A DNA stretch of 64,000 nt. Source: Gryllotalpicola protaetiae (GTDB lineage: Bacteria > Actinomycetota > Actinomycetes > Actinomycetales > Microbacteriaceae). Below are positions 45,876 to 53,314 of the stretch, piece by piece. The DNA is taken from positions 3,038,001 through 3,102,000 of the forward strand of contig NZ_CP032624.1 in NCBI RefSeq assembly GCF_003627055.1, written 5' to 3'. How positions within the stretch are numbered: the first letter of the stretch is position 1; each line of letters opens with the position of its first letter. The notes beneath the pieces are model-generated. The model had not been told where the DNA came from, ran no database searches, and was given only the letters and a program-made list of their open reading frames with translations. The translations under genes and the position numbers were made by a program.

Positions 45876-46337
45876 GTGGATATTGACGTGACTCCTGACC
45901 TCGCCGGACTGTTTGCCGAACAGCAGAAACACCAGATCGATTGGCACGGCCCGCTCTACAGCCTTTACGAACTACCCACAGACACGAGCAGGATGACGAT
46001 CCGATTTCGTTCAGCGATTCCACACCCGCCCCAGGGCTTCAGGCTACGGATCCGCGGCGGCGCTCTTGGAATTGAGTCGACAAGAACCGACGACGTCGTT
46101 CTTTGGCAGGACACGGCGCCAAATGAGATTCGTGTCCAGATTGCCTGGGAGTCGAAGCAAGGACGGTCATTGCGCATCTGGAATACATGGCGGGTCAACG
46201 GCGTGACGCAAGCATGGCTTCTCAATGCGGCAATGCGCGTCGACCTAGATGATCGCGGCGTCTTAAGATTTCGGTGCAGTGATGGCGTTGGGGCTCCCGA
46301 CTTTAGTGATCTAGTCGCCGAGGTGGAGATCCGCTGA
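45876..46337 (+). CDS. Hypothetical protein in the toxin island
   Basis: A 153-aa protein with no signal peptide or membrane segment. It begins VDIDVTPDLAGLFAEQQ and has a beta-rich body (MTIRFRSAIPHPPQGFRLRI, then VLWQDTAPNEIRVQI). An open frame extends back to 45675 but overlaps the ankyrin gene, and the GTG at 45876 has a -10-like CATACT six bases upstream. It sits between an immunity gene and toxin debris, so an orphan immunity role is possible. No family recognised. Confidence 0.55.
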   Translation: MDIDVTPDLAGLFAEQQKHQIDWHGPLYSLYELPTDTSRMTIRFRSAIPHPPQGFRLRIRGGALGIESTRTDDVVLWQDTAPNEIRVQIAWESKQGRSLRIWNTWRVNGVTQAWLLNAAMRVDLDDRGVLRFRCSDGVGAPDFSDLVAEVEIR

Positions 46338-46366
46338 AGCCTGTGGCTCGTGGTAGTGAATCGCCC

Positions 46367-46581
46367 ACTCCCGGCATGCCAGGGCTTGCCTACAAGACCA
46401 CGGTTGGCAGCTACAACGCGCTCGATGAGCAGCTGTCGTCGACAGTGTCGATTCCGGCTGGCGCGCCGGCATTCGGCGGCTTGAGCTTCACGACGAGTTT
46501 CGGATATTCCGCGGACGGGTCCCTCGCTCTGCAGACGGATCCCGCCGCGGGCAGCCTGCCGTCGGAGGCGTTGCATATCCT
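46367..46581 (+). pseudogene. Rhs repeat fragment
   Basis: 215 bp closely similar to 37004-37218 of the full-length rhs gene: it encodes GLAYKTTVGSYNALDEQLSS through GSLPSEALHIL. It has diverged at scattered positions, unlike the exact tandem copies, so it is an older duplicate. It breaks off at 46581 where the transposase remnant begins. Confidence 0.85.
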
Positions 46582-47303
46582 CTGGACATGGTGCCCGGCC
46601 GCTCCAAGCAGGTGTTCAAGCAGTGGCTCGCCGCCCGTCCGAAGCAGTGGCGGGACGGCATCGAGGTCGTGGCGATGGACGGGTTCACCGGGTTCAAGAC
46701 CGCCGCCGCGGAAGAGCTGCCCGACGCGGTGCCCGTCATGGACCCCTTCAATGTCGTCAAGCTCGCCGGCGACGGACTCGATGCCTGCCGGCAGCGGGTG
46801 CAGCAGCAGACCCTGGGGCACCGCGGCAGGTCCGGCGATCCGCTCTACCGGATCCGCCGCACCCTGCACGCCGGAGAATGCCTGCTGACTGAGAAACAGC
46901 GGGCCCGCCTGGACGCCGCGTTCGCGATCCCCGAGCACGTGGAAGTCGAGGTCACCTGGAGGACCTACCAGCGCGTCATCGCCGCCTACCGCACCGGCGA
47001 GAAGGCCGAGGGGAAGAAGCTCATGCGCGAGACCATCGACATGCTCTCCGCCGGGGTTCCCGCGCAGCTGGCCGAGCTGCGCCGTCTCGGCCGGACCCTG
47101 AAGCAGCGCGCCGCGGACATCCTCGCGTTCTTCGAGCGCCCCGGCACCAGCAACGGCCCGACCGAGGCGCTCAACGGCCGACTCGAACACCTCCGCGGAA
47201 GCGCGCTCGGGTTCCGGAACCTCAGCCACTGCATCGCGAGATCCCTGCTGGAAGCCGGCGGCTTCAGACCCCACCTACACGCCCAATTCCGATGAGCCCC
47301 ATA
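46582..47303 (+). mobile_element. Remnant of an ISL3-family insertion sequence
   Basis: The piece carries the 3' part of an ISL3 transposase gene and probably the right end: GGCTCATCGG at 47294-47303 on the minus strand fits the GGCTCTTCGG-like ends of the family. The left end and the first half of the transposase are missing. It lies between an Rhs repeat fragment and a toxin-tip fragment and probably helped delete what lay between. Confidence 0.7.
46588..47295 (+). pseudogene. ISL3-family transposase, N-terminally truncated
   Basis: About 235 codons of an ISL3 transposase, normally over 400 aa. Diagnostic segments are VVAMDGFTGFKTAAAEELPD (with the DDE Asp), VMDPFNVVKLAGDGLD near 50-65, RRTLHAGECLLTEKQ and the C-terminal SNGPTEALNGRLEHLRG with the final Glu. 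The N-terminal zinc-finger and HTH parts are absent, so it cannot be active. The reading frame is otherwise open. Confidence 0.88.
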
Positions 47304-47470
47304 AGTACCAGGCGAAGACACAGCAGTTCAGGAACTATTTTTCAACAGGCAAGCAAGTCAATATCGCGGTCAACTCGAGCGCTGTAGTGTCACGACCCTT
47401 GCGTGAGGCGATTACTGGATCAGGTGGGGAGATCCTGGTGCGGCGCGGTCCTAGCGTTTTCCGTCCAACG
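47304..47470 (+). pseudogene. Fragment of a REase-7-like Rhs toxin tip
   Basis: Encodes KYQAKTQQFRNYFSTGKQVN, then SRPLREAITGSGGEILVRRG, close to the end of the intact toxin at 38960-39120 but with several substitutions. The IPD...WEVKD catalytic part is missing. It ends by reading through past the former stop toward the YCII gene. It marks the right border of the toxin island. Confidence 0.85.
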
Positions 47471-47547
47471 GATCTGCTCGTCTTGTTGTCGATCTCGCGC
47501 AAGCTCGCGCATCGGAGTAGTGAAGTTCCCAAGCAAAGGAGACGGAC

Positions 47548-47913
47548 ATGGGCACGTACCTGGTGCTGATCTACGACGACGAGACGCGTTTCGCCGACAC
47601 GCCGCCCGAGGTCATGGCTGACATGCACGAGAAGCACGTCGCGTTCATCGCGAACAACAAGGCGGCGATCCGCGGCGGTGCGCAGCTCGACACGAGCGAC
47701 ACGGCGACGACGATCCGGCAGACCGAGGGCGGGGTGACCGTGACGGACGGCACCTTCCTCGAGACGAAGGAGGTGCTCGGCGGCTACTACGTCATCGAGG
47801 CCGCCGACTACGACGAGGCGCTCGCGCTGGCGAAGCAGGTGCCGAGCGTCTACGGCGCGGTCGAGGTGTGGCCGCAGCGCGAGATGGGCCCCGACCTGCA
47901 GACCGGGCAGTAG
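47548..47913 (+). CDS. YCII/DGPF-type protein, partner of ECF42 sigma
   Basis: A 121-aa YCII-related protein: YLVLIYDDETRFADTPPEVM at the start and YYVIEAADYDEALALAKQVP, then GAVEVWPQREM at the end. AAGGAG precedes ATG 47548. Its stop is directly followed by the sigma gene. DGPF/YCII proteins are standard partners of ECF42 sigma factors and are often targets of that sigma; their biochemical role is unresolved. Confidence 0.9.
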   Translation: MGTYLVLIYDDETRFADTPPEVMADMHEKHVAFIANNKAAIRGGAQLDTSDTATTIRQTEGGVTVTDGTFLETKEVLGGYYVIEAADYDEALALAKQVPSVYGAVEVWPQREMGPDLQTGQ

Positions 47914-49128
47914 ATGGCGGATGTTGCAGCGGCGGTCGCCGCGGCGCACGAGCGCGAATGGGCGCTCGTGCTCGCGGCGACCGCCCGCGTCACCGGCGAC
48001 CTCGACCTCGCCGAGGACTGCGTGCAGGACGCCTACGCACAGGCCCTCGTGCACTGGGCGCGATCCGGCGTGCCCGCAAAGCCGGGCGCCTGGCTCACGA
48101 CGGTCGCGACGCGCCGCGCCCTCGAGGTGCGCCGCCGAGCGGGCACGCTCGCCCGCAAGCTGCCGCTGCTCGTGCCAGACCCCGTCGAGACACTGCCCTA
48201 CGACTTCCCCGACGAGCGCCTGCGGCTCGTCTTCACCTGCTGCCACCCGGCGCTCGCGCCCGAGGCGAGGCTCGCTCTCACGCTGCGCTTCGTCTGCGGG
48301 CTCTCGACCGTCGAGGTGGCGCGCGCCCTGCTCGTCACCGAGACCACGATGCAGGCGCGCCTCACCCGCGCGAAGAAGAAGATCGCCGCGACCGGCATTC
48401 CGTACCGGGCGCCCGATGCGGCCGAGCTGCCCGACCGGCTGGCATCCGTTCTCGATGTCGTGCACCTCGCCTTCACCAGCGGCTACACGGCGGCGGCGGG
48501 TACACAGCTGACGCGGCCCGAGCTGGCCGAGCGCGGGATTCAGCTCGGGCGGATGCTTCGCCTGCTCCTCCCCGGCGAGCGCGAGGTCGCCGGCCTGCTC
48601 GCGCTCATGCTGCTGACGGATGCCCGCCGCGGGGCGCGTCTCGATGCCTCCGGCGCCTTGGTGCGCCTCGAAGATCAGGACCGCCGGGTCTGGGACCCCG
48701 CGCTGATCGCCGAAGGGCAGATCCTGGTCGAGCAGGCGCTCGCCGCCCCGCCCGCGGGCCGCTACGGGCTCATGGCCGCGCTCGCCGCACTCCACGACGA
48801 GGCGCCGAGCTGGGCCGCGACCGACTGGCCCCAGATCCTCGGCCTCTACGACCTCTTGCTCGCACGCTGGCCGTCGCCGGTCGTCGCCCTCAACCGCGCC
48901 GTGGCGCTGAGTTTCGTCGACGGCCCGGCTGCCGCGCTCGCCGTCGTCGACGAGCTGGGGTCCGACCCGCGGCTTGCGGCATACCCGTACCTCGCCGCGA
49001 CCCGCGCCGAACTGCTGCGGCAATTGGGCGAGACGGATGCCGCGGCCGACGCGTATGCGGAAGCCCTGCTCCTCACCACGAACGAGGTCGAGGCCGCCTT
49101 CCTCGAGCGCCGCCGCGAACTCCTGTAG
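47914..49128 (+). CDS. RNA polymerase sigma factor, ECF42 group
   Basis: A 404-aa ECF sigma factor with region 2 (EDCVQDAYAQALVHW near 34, KPGAWLTTVATRRALEVRRR) and region 4 (LSTVEVARALLVTETTMQARLTRAKKKI near 130-155), followed by a long C-terminal extension of about 230 residues made of helical hairpins (LALMLLTDARRGARLDASG, then ALNRAVALSFVDGP). This extension and the adjacent YCII gene define group ECF42. No anti-sigma gene is present, as usual for the group. ATG 47914 lies immediately after the YCII stop. Confidence 0.92.
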   Translation: MADVAAAVAAAHEREWALVLAATARVTGDLDLAEDCVQDAYAQALVHWARSGVPAKPGAWLTTVATRRALEVRRRAGTLARKLPLLVPDPVETLPYDFPDERLRLVFTCCHPALAPEARLALTLRFVCGLSTVEVARALLVTETTMQARLTRAKKKIAATGIPYRAPDAAELPDRLASVLDVVHLAFTSGYTAAAGTQLTRPELAERGIQLGRMLRLLLPGEREVAGLLALMLLTDARRGARLDASGALVRLEDQDRRVWDPALIAEGQILVEQALAAPPAGRYGLMAALAALHDEAPSWAATDWPQILGLYDLLLARWPSPVVALNRAVALSFVDGPAAALAVVDELGSDPRLAAYPYLAATRAELLRQLGETDAAADAYAEALLLTTNEVEAAFLERRRELL

Positions 49129-49141
49129 CTTCAGCTGTCGT

Positions 49142-49255
49142 GTCAAAGGACAACTCGCGGGATTCTGGTCAATTTGGGTGAATGGCAATTGGCGTGTGAC
49201 GTTTCGCTTCACCGAGCAAGACATCGAGTTAGTCGACTATCAGGACTGTCACTGA
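49142..49255 (+). pseudogene. higB: HigB-like toxin, C-terminal remnant
   Basis: The last 37 codons of a RelE/HigB toxin remain: GFWSIWVNGNWRVTFRF, then DIELVDYQDCH. The first 55 or so codons have been replaced by the end of the sigma gene and spacer. The reading frame is open but has no start. It directly precedes an intact higA, the classic higBA order. Confidence 0.85.
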
Positions 49256-49268
49256 CAAAGGAGCGGAT

Positions 49269-49553
49269 GTGGCTATGAGGACTCCGGTTCATCCGGGCGC
49301 GATTCTGCGCGAAGACGTGATTGCAGACCTTGGGCTCAGCGTCACCGAGGCAGCCGATCGCTTGGGCGTCGCGCGTGTGACCCTCAGTCGCGTCATCAAC
49401 GAGCGCGCCGCGATCAGCCCCAACCTGGCGGTGCGGCTCGAACAAGCAGGCGTGTCGACGGCGCGAGCCTGGCTCGCAATGCAGAACGCCTACGACCTTG
49501 CGCGCGAGCGCGCCGCCGGGGTGCCGAAGGTGAAGAAGCTCGACGCGGCCTGA
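49269..49553 (+). CDS. higA: HigA-like antitoxin, XRE family
   Basis: A 94-aa HigA antitoxin. The opening RTPVHPGAILREDVIADLGL is the HigA signature; the helix-turn-helix follows (LSVTEAADRLGVARVTLSRVINERA, about 24-50). AAGGAG lies six bases before GTG 49269; ATG 49275 is an alternative. The toxin gene upstream is truncated, so this is a solitary antitoxin that may now act as a plain repressor or as protection against foreign HigB. Confidence 0.88.
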   Translation: MAMRTPVHPGAILREDVIADLGLSVTEAADRLGVARVTLSRVINERAAISPNLAVRLEQAGVSTARAWLAMQNAYDLARERAAGVPKVKKLDAA

Positions 49554-49626
49554 CGCCTCAAACCAGCGGGCTGCACCTTACGACCCGGCAGACTGTGCGT
49601 GAGAGACGACCGAGAAGGGGTGGCGG

Positions 49627-50553
49627 ATGCCGGCACGAGACGGGTGGGACCCGAGACGCCTGCCAGATCAGAGCGGGAAGGTCTTCCTCGTCACGGGCGG
49701 CAGCCGCGGCATCGGCTACTTCGCGGCCGAGCAGCTCGCCGGGGCGGGTGCGCGCGTGGTGATCGCGGCACGTGACGAGGCCAGGGCGCGGCGGGCGATT
49801 GCGGCGATCGAGGCGCGCGTGGGCGGGGCCGAGGTCGGATTCCTGCCGCTCGACCTCGCCTCCCCGCCATCCGCCCGCGCCGCAGGCGAAGCCGTCGCGC
49901 ACTGGGATCGGCTCGACGGCATCGCCGCGAACGGCGCGATCACCTGGGGTCCGCGTCGGCGCCAGACCACTCCGGAGGGCTTCGAGGTCACCTTCGCCAC
50001 CAACCACCTCGGCCACTTCCTGCTCGCAGCGACCGCTTGGCCGGCGCTCGCGCGTACGGAGGGCAGCAGATGGGTCGGCATGACGAGCATGGCGACGATG
50101 TTCGCCAGGGCGGATGCTGCGGCGCTCAACACCGAGCACGGCTATTCCGGCGCTCGCGCCTACGCGCTCTCGAAGCATGCCGCGCAGGGCTTCGCGTGGG
50201 AGCTGGAACGGCGGCTGCGGGCATCCGGCTCGTCGTCGATCGCGCTCGCCGCACACCCCGGTTACTCCGCCGACGGGCTCACCGCTGCGCGCGCCGGGGT
50301 GACGCCGCCGCGCCCGCCCGTCTTCGAGAGCTGGCTCGCCTTCGGCGCGCAGGGGAAGAACTGGGGCGCGACGCCGCTGGTACGCGCCCTCACCGACCCG
50401 GCCGCGCAGGGCGGCGGGCTCTACGCCCCCGAGTTCTGGATGAAGGGCGCGCCCGTGCCGTTCCCTGCCCGCAGCGCGAGCTCCCGGCCGGAGTTCGGCC
50501 GGGAGCTGTGGCGCCTCTCGGAGCTCTGGACGGGCGTCGAATTCCGCCCCTGA
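49627..50553 (+). CDS. Short-chain dehydrogenase/reductase (SDR)
   Basis: A 308-aa SDR oxidoreductase. The cofactor loop TGGSRGIG lies near residue 23, an ARDEARAR segment near 47 suggests NADP preference, AANGAI replaces NNAG near 98, and the catalytic Tyr-Lys is in YALSK near 178. The architecture resembles retinol-dehydrogenase/WW-oxidoreductase-like SDRs. GAGAAGGGG precedes ATG 49627. Substrate unknown. Confidence 0.87.
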   Translation: MPARDGWDPRRLPDQSGKVFLVTGGSRGIGYFAAEQLAGAGARVVIAARDEARARRAIAAIEARVGGAEVGFLPLDLASPPSARAAGEAVAHWDRLDGIAANGAITWGPRRRQTTPEGFEVTFATNHLGHFLLAATAWPALARTEGSRWVGMTSMATMFARADAAALNTEHGYSGARAYALSKHAAQGFAWELERRLRASGSSSIALAAHPGYSADGLTAARAGVTPPRPPVFESWLAFGAQGKNWGATPLVRALTDPAAQGGGLYAPEFWMKGAPVPFPARSASSRPEFGRELWRLSELWTGVEFRP

Positions 50554-50555
50554 GC

Positions 50556-51296
50556 TCAGACCCCGGCTGGCTCCGACACCGCGGCGACGGCTGCGAGGAT
50601 CGCGTCGATCGTTGCCTGCGGGTGCGACAGCATCGACACGTGCGAACCGGCCACCTCGGTGATCGTGGCGCCCGCATTCTCGGCCATGCTGCGCTGCACG
50701 GCCGGCGGGATCACCTTGTCTTCCGTGCCGACGACGGCCCATGAGGGAATCGTCTTCCAGGCGGGCACGCCCGACGGAGTCGTGTTGGCCTGCAGGGTGA
50801 TGGGGCGCTGGCCGGCGACGATGAGCCAGCGCTCGGCCTCGGGCAGGTCCTGCGCGAACGAGTTGTGCACGGTGTCAGGCTTCAGGTGCGCCTCGGCGTC
50901 GCCCTCTGGGGCGCCCGGGTAGCCGAGGATGTCGAACACCGTCGTCGGGTCGGGCACGTCGAACGCCGACCCCGAGCCGCCGAGCAGCTGGAACACAAAC
51001 TGCCCCTCATCGGGTGCGAACGCGTCGATGTACACGAGCGCCTTCACATCGCCGCCGTGCGCGCCGGCGTTTGTGATGACGAACCCGCCGTACGAGTGCC
51101 CGACGAGGACGACGGGGCCCGAGGTGTGCTGGGCGAGGTACGAGGCGATGTAGTCCGCGTCCTGCTGCACGCCGCGCAGCAGGTTGGTGGGGGCGAGGAC
51201 GGTGAAGCCCTGCGACTGGAGCGCGGTGGCGACGGGGTTCCAGCTGGAAGCGTCGGCCCAGGCGCCGTGAACGAGCACGATCGTGGGTTTGGTCAT
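50556..51296 (-). CDS. Alpha/beta hydrolase
   Basis: A 246-aa hydrolase of the esterase/MhpC-like type. It has VLVHGAWADASSW (oxyanion) near residue 7, the nucleophile in GHSYGGFV near 66, the acid in GTEDKVIP near 190, and the His in GSHVSMLSHP near 218. Convergent with the SDR gene with two bases between stops. The exact substrate is unknown. Confidence 0.87.
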   Translation of the reverse strand: MTKPTIVLVHGAWADASSWNPVATALQSQGFTVLAPTNLLRGVQQDADYIASYLAQHTSGPVVLVGHSYGGFVITNAGAHGGDVKALVYIDAFAPDEGQFVFQLLGGSGSAFDVPDPTTVFDILGYPGAPEGDAEAHLKPDTVHNSFAQDLPEAERWLIVAGQRPITLQANTTPSGVPAWKTIPSWAVVGTEDKVIPPAVQRSMAENAGATITEVAGSHVSMLSHPQATIDAILAAVAAVSEPAGV

Positions 51297-51303
51297 GTCG
51301 CGG

Positions 51304-51309
51304 AAGCTA
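51304..51309 (-). promoter_or_regulatory. -10 hexamer TAGCTT of the hydrolase gene
   Basis: TAGCTT ends seven bases before ATG 51296. Confidence 0.45.
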
Positions 51310-51371
51310 CACGGGTGCTCACTTTGCCGCTAGAAGAACGCATGGTCCACTCTCAGGAACCGTCAGTGCGC

Positions 51372-52304
51372 TTACAGCTCGGGAACTCCGGAGAGCCCGC
51401 CGACGGTCACGTAGCGCCGGGCGAGCGCCTGCTGCTGCTCGTCCGGCAGGGCCGCGATCCGCGCGGCCTGTGCCGCGGTGACCTCGTACACGGTGGGCCA
51501 GTCGCCGACGGGGATCGTCGTGTGAAGCATCCGATCGGCGTAAACGTGCACGATGTCGAACGCTTGCCCGCCCGCCTGCGCGCGCAACCCGTTCTGCGAC
51601 AGCAGCGGGTCGTTCGTGTAGCAGGTCGCCGACGCGACCGAAACGGGCACGCCGGCGAAGGTCGAGTGCGTCGAGTAGTGCAGATGCCCCGCGAGGATGC
51701 CGCGCACGTCGGTGCCGGCGACGACCTTCTCGAGCCCGGCCTGATCGCGCAGCTCGATCAGCTCGTCGAAGACCTGCGGCGACGGGATCGGCGGGTGATG
51801 CAGGGCGAGCAGCGTGCCGCGCGGCGCAGGGGTGGAGAGAACGGATGCCAGCCATGCGAGCTGCTCGTCGCTGAGCGCGCCGTAGTGGAACCCGGGGACG
51901 GTCGAGTCGAGCACGATGAGGCGCAGGCCGTCCAGATCGATGACGCGGTCGTAGGGCTCATCGGTGGCGTCCTCGTCGAGCAAGCCCGCGCGGAAGCGGC
52001 CGCGGATGTCGTGGTTGCCCATCACCCAGACGAGCTCGGCGCCCAGCTCGGCCACGACGGGCTCGATCGCCGCGCGCACGCGCGTGTAGGCGTCGCCGGC
52101 ACCCGTATCGGCGACGTCGCCCGTGATGACGATCGCGCTGGGGGACAGGCCGGCGCCGACGAGCTGTCTGAGCCCCTGAGCCAGCACCTCGTCGGAGTCG
52201 ACCTGGCCGAACATCGGCGCGCGGCCTGCCGTGAAGTGCGTGTCGGAGAGGTGCACGATGAGCTGTTCGGGGCGCGGGTACTGCGACGGCCAGAGCGGGT
52301 TCAC
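51372..52304 (-). CDS. Metallophosphoesterase, cyclic nucleotide phosphodiesterase-like
   Basis: A 310-aa calcineurin-like phosphoesterase. All metal-binding motifs are present: LSDTHFTAG near residue 18, VITGDVADTGAGD near 62, VMGNHDIRGRF near 94, ALHHPPIPSP near 168 and ILAGHLHYSTHS near 207. The pattern fits class III cyclic-nucleotide phosphodiesterases such as CpdA/Rv0805, so cAMP hydrolysis is a reasonable guess. GTG 52304 is chosen because TAACGT lies seven bases upstream; the longer frame to 52385 lacks support. Confidence 0.87.
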   Translation of the reverse strand: MNPLWPSQYPRPEQLIVHLSDTHFTAGRAPMFGQVDSDEVLAQGLRQLVGAGLSPSAIVITGDVADTGAGDAYTRVRAAIEPVVAELGAELVWVMGNHDIRGRFRAGLLDEDATDEPYDRVIDLDGLRLIVLDSTVPGFHYGALSDEQLAWLASVLSTPAPRGTLLALHHPPIPSPQVFDELIELRDQAGLEKVVAGTDVRGILAGHLHYSTHSTFAGVPVSVASATCYTNDPLLSQNGLRAQAGGQAFDIVHVYADRMLHTTIPVGDWPTVYEVTAAQAARIAALPDEQQQALARRYVTVGGLSGVPEL

Positions 52305-52311
52305 GGGGTTG

Positions 52312-52317
52312 ACGTTA
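52312..52317 (-). promoter_or_regulatory. -10 hexamer TAACGT of the phosphoesterase gene
   Basis: TAACGT is seven bases before GTG 52304 and decides that start. Confidence 0.5.
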
Positions 52318-52362
52318 GCTGACGCGATTGTACGGACTGTTGCGCGGCGGTGAGGGGCTGTG

Positions 52363-52368
52363 CACACT
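52363..52368 (+). promoter_or_regulatory. -10-like CACACT of the DUF1801 gene
   Basis: CACACT lies six bases before ATG 52375; the first base departs from TANNNT. Confidence 0.3.
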
Positions 52369-52374
52369 GTTCGC

Positions 52375-52740
52375 ATGTCCGACACGGCCTCCGAGGTCGA
52401 CGACTACCTCGGCTCGATCGACGAGGGGCGCGCGAAGGTGCTGCGCCCGTACTTCGAGCGCGCGCGCGAGATCGTCGAGGGCACATGCGAGGGCCGCAGC
52501 TATGGGATGCCGGCTCTGACGTACCGCGGCAAGGCGCTCATCACGCTGCAGGTCACGAAGGCGGGGTATTCCGTCTACCCGTTCAGCGGCGTCGCGGTGT
52601 CAGTGGTGGCGGCCGCACACCCCGAGCTCGAGACGACGACGGGGTCGGTGCACTTCACAACCAGGCATCCGTTGCCCATCGCGGTGTTCGACGAGCTGCT
52701 GCTGGCGCGTCGCGACCAGATCGACGCCAGCATGCGCTGA
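52375..52740 (+). CDS. DUF1801-like protein
   Basis: A 121-aa protein of the DUF1801/YdhG-like fold: VDDYLGSIDEGRAKVLRPYF at the start, CEGRSYGMPALTYRGKALI near 38, and GSVHFTTRHPLP near 90 as in iron-chaperone-like relatives. Function not established. The short gap to the divergent phosphoesterase gene holds the start regions of both. Confidence 0.78.
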   Translation: MSDTASEVDDYLGSIDEGRAKVLRPYFERAREIVEGTCEGRSYGMPALTYRGKALITLQVTKAGYSVYPFSGVAVSVVAAAHPELETTTGSVHFTTRHPLPIAVFDELLLARRDQIDASMR

Positions 52741-52748
52741 GCTGCGCA

Positions 52749-52754
52749 TACGCT
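52749..52754 (+). promoter_or_regulatory. -10 hexamer TACGCT of the gene at 52760
   Basis: TACGCT ends five bases before ATG 52760. Confidence 0.4.
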
Positions 52755-52759
52755 GGAAC

Positions 52760-53290
52760 ATGGCCGCTTCTTCCGGAACAGTCGTCGCCCTCGTCGGCGG
52801 CGAGTCGCCCGAGCTGATCTCCGAGCTCGGCTCCTTGCGCAACGTCGACGCGTTCACCTTGGCGGTCGGCGACGAGACCGACGCCTCGCGTCGCATCAGC
52901 ACGTCGCAGGCGTCGTACGTGATCAGCGACGTCGACCCGCTCGCGCACGTCGCGGCGGCCTGGGTCGAGTTCTTCGACGACCGTGTGACGCTCGACACGC
53001 TGCTGTTCGAGGCGGAGGCGGCGGCGGATGCCTTGCGTGCCGGCCGCGCCCAGCTGCCCGACTACTACCTGGTCCTCGACCCCGAGTCGGTCGAGGGGAC
53101 CTGGCGGCACTGGTGGTTCGGCGCGCTGTCGCGGAAGGCGCCGACCCGGGTGATCCCGGTGGCGTCGTCGTCAGGGGAGGTGCGGCGTCAGCTGCGGCAC
53201 CTGCCGACCGGGCGGCCGTGGCCGGCCGAGTACGCCGAGTGGCTCGGCCGCCTGCAGTACGAGGTGCCGGACCGACTCGCTCTGCAGTGA
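52760..53290 (+). CDS. Hypothetical protein
   Basis: A 176-aa soluble protein (starts MAASSGTVVALVGGESPELI). A Rossmann-like N-terminus alternates strands and helices; the C-terminal part has GTWRHWWFGALSRKAPTRVI and LPTGRPWPAEYAEWLGRLQ. Codon use and a leaderless -10 argue that it is real. I recognise no family or active site. Confidence 0.75.
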   Translation: MAASSGTVVALVGGESPELISELGSLRNVDAFTLAVGDETDASRRISTSQASYVISDVDPLAHVAAAWVEFFDDRVTLDTLLFEAEAAADALRAGRAQLPDYYLVLDPESVEGTWRHWWFGALSRKAPTRVIPVASSSGEVRRQLRHLPTGRPWPAEYAEWLGRLQYEVPDRLALQ

Positions 53291-53314
53291 CGGGTGCAGC
53301 CGGCCTCGGGCCGG

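Noticed and set aside
29467-47470. Prophage or integrative element carrying the toxin locus
   Set aside because: No integrase, capsid, portal, relaxase or tRNA-anchored attachment site was found. The only mobile piece is a truncated ISL3 transposase.
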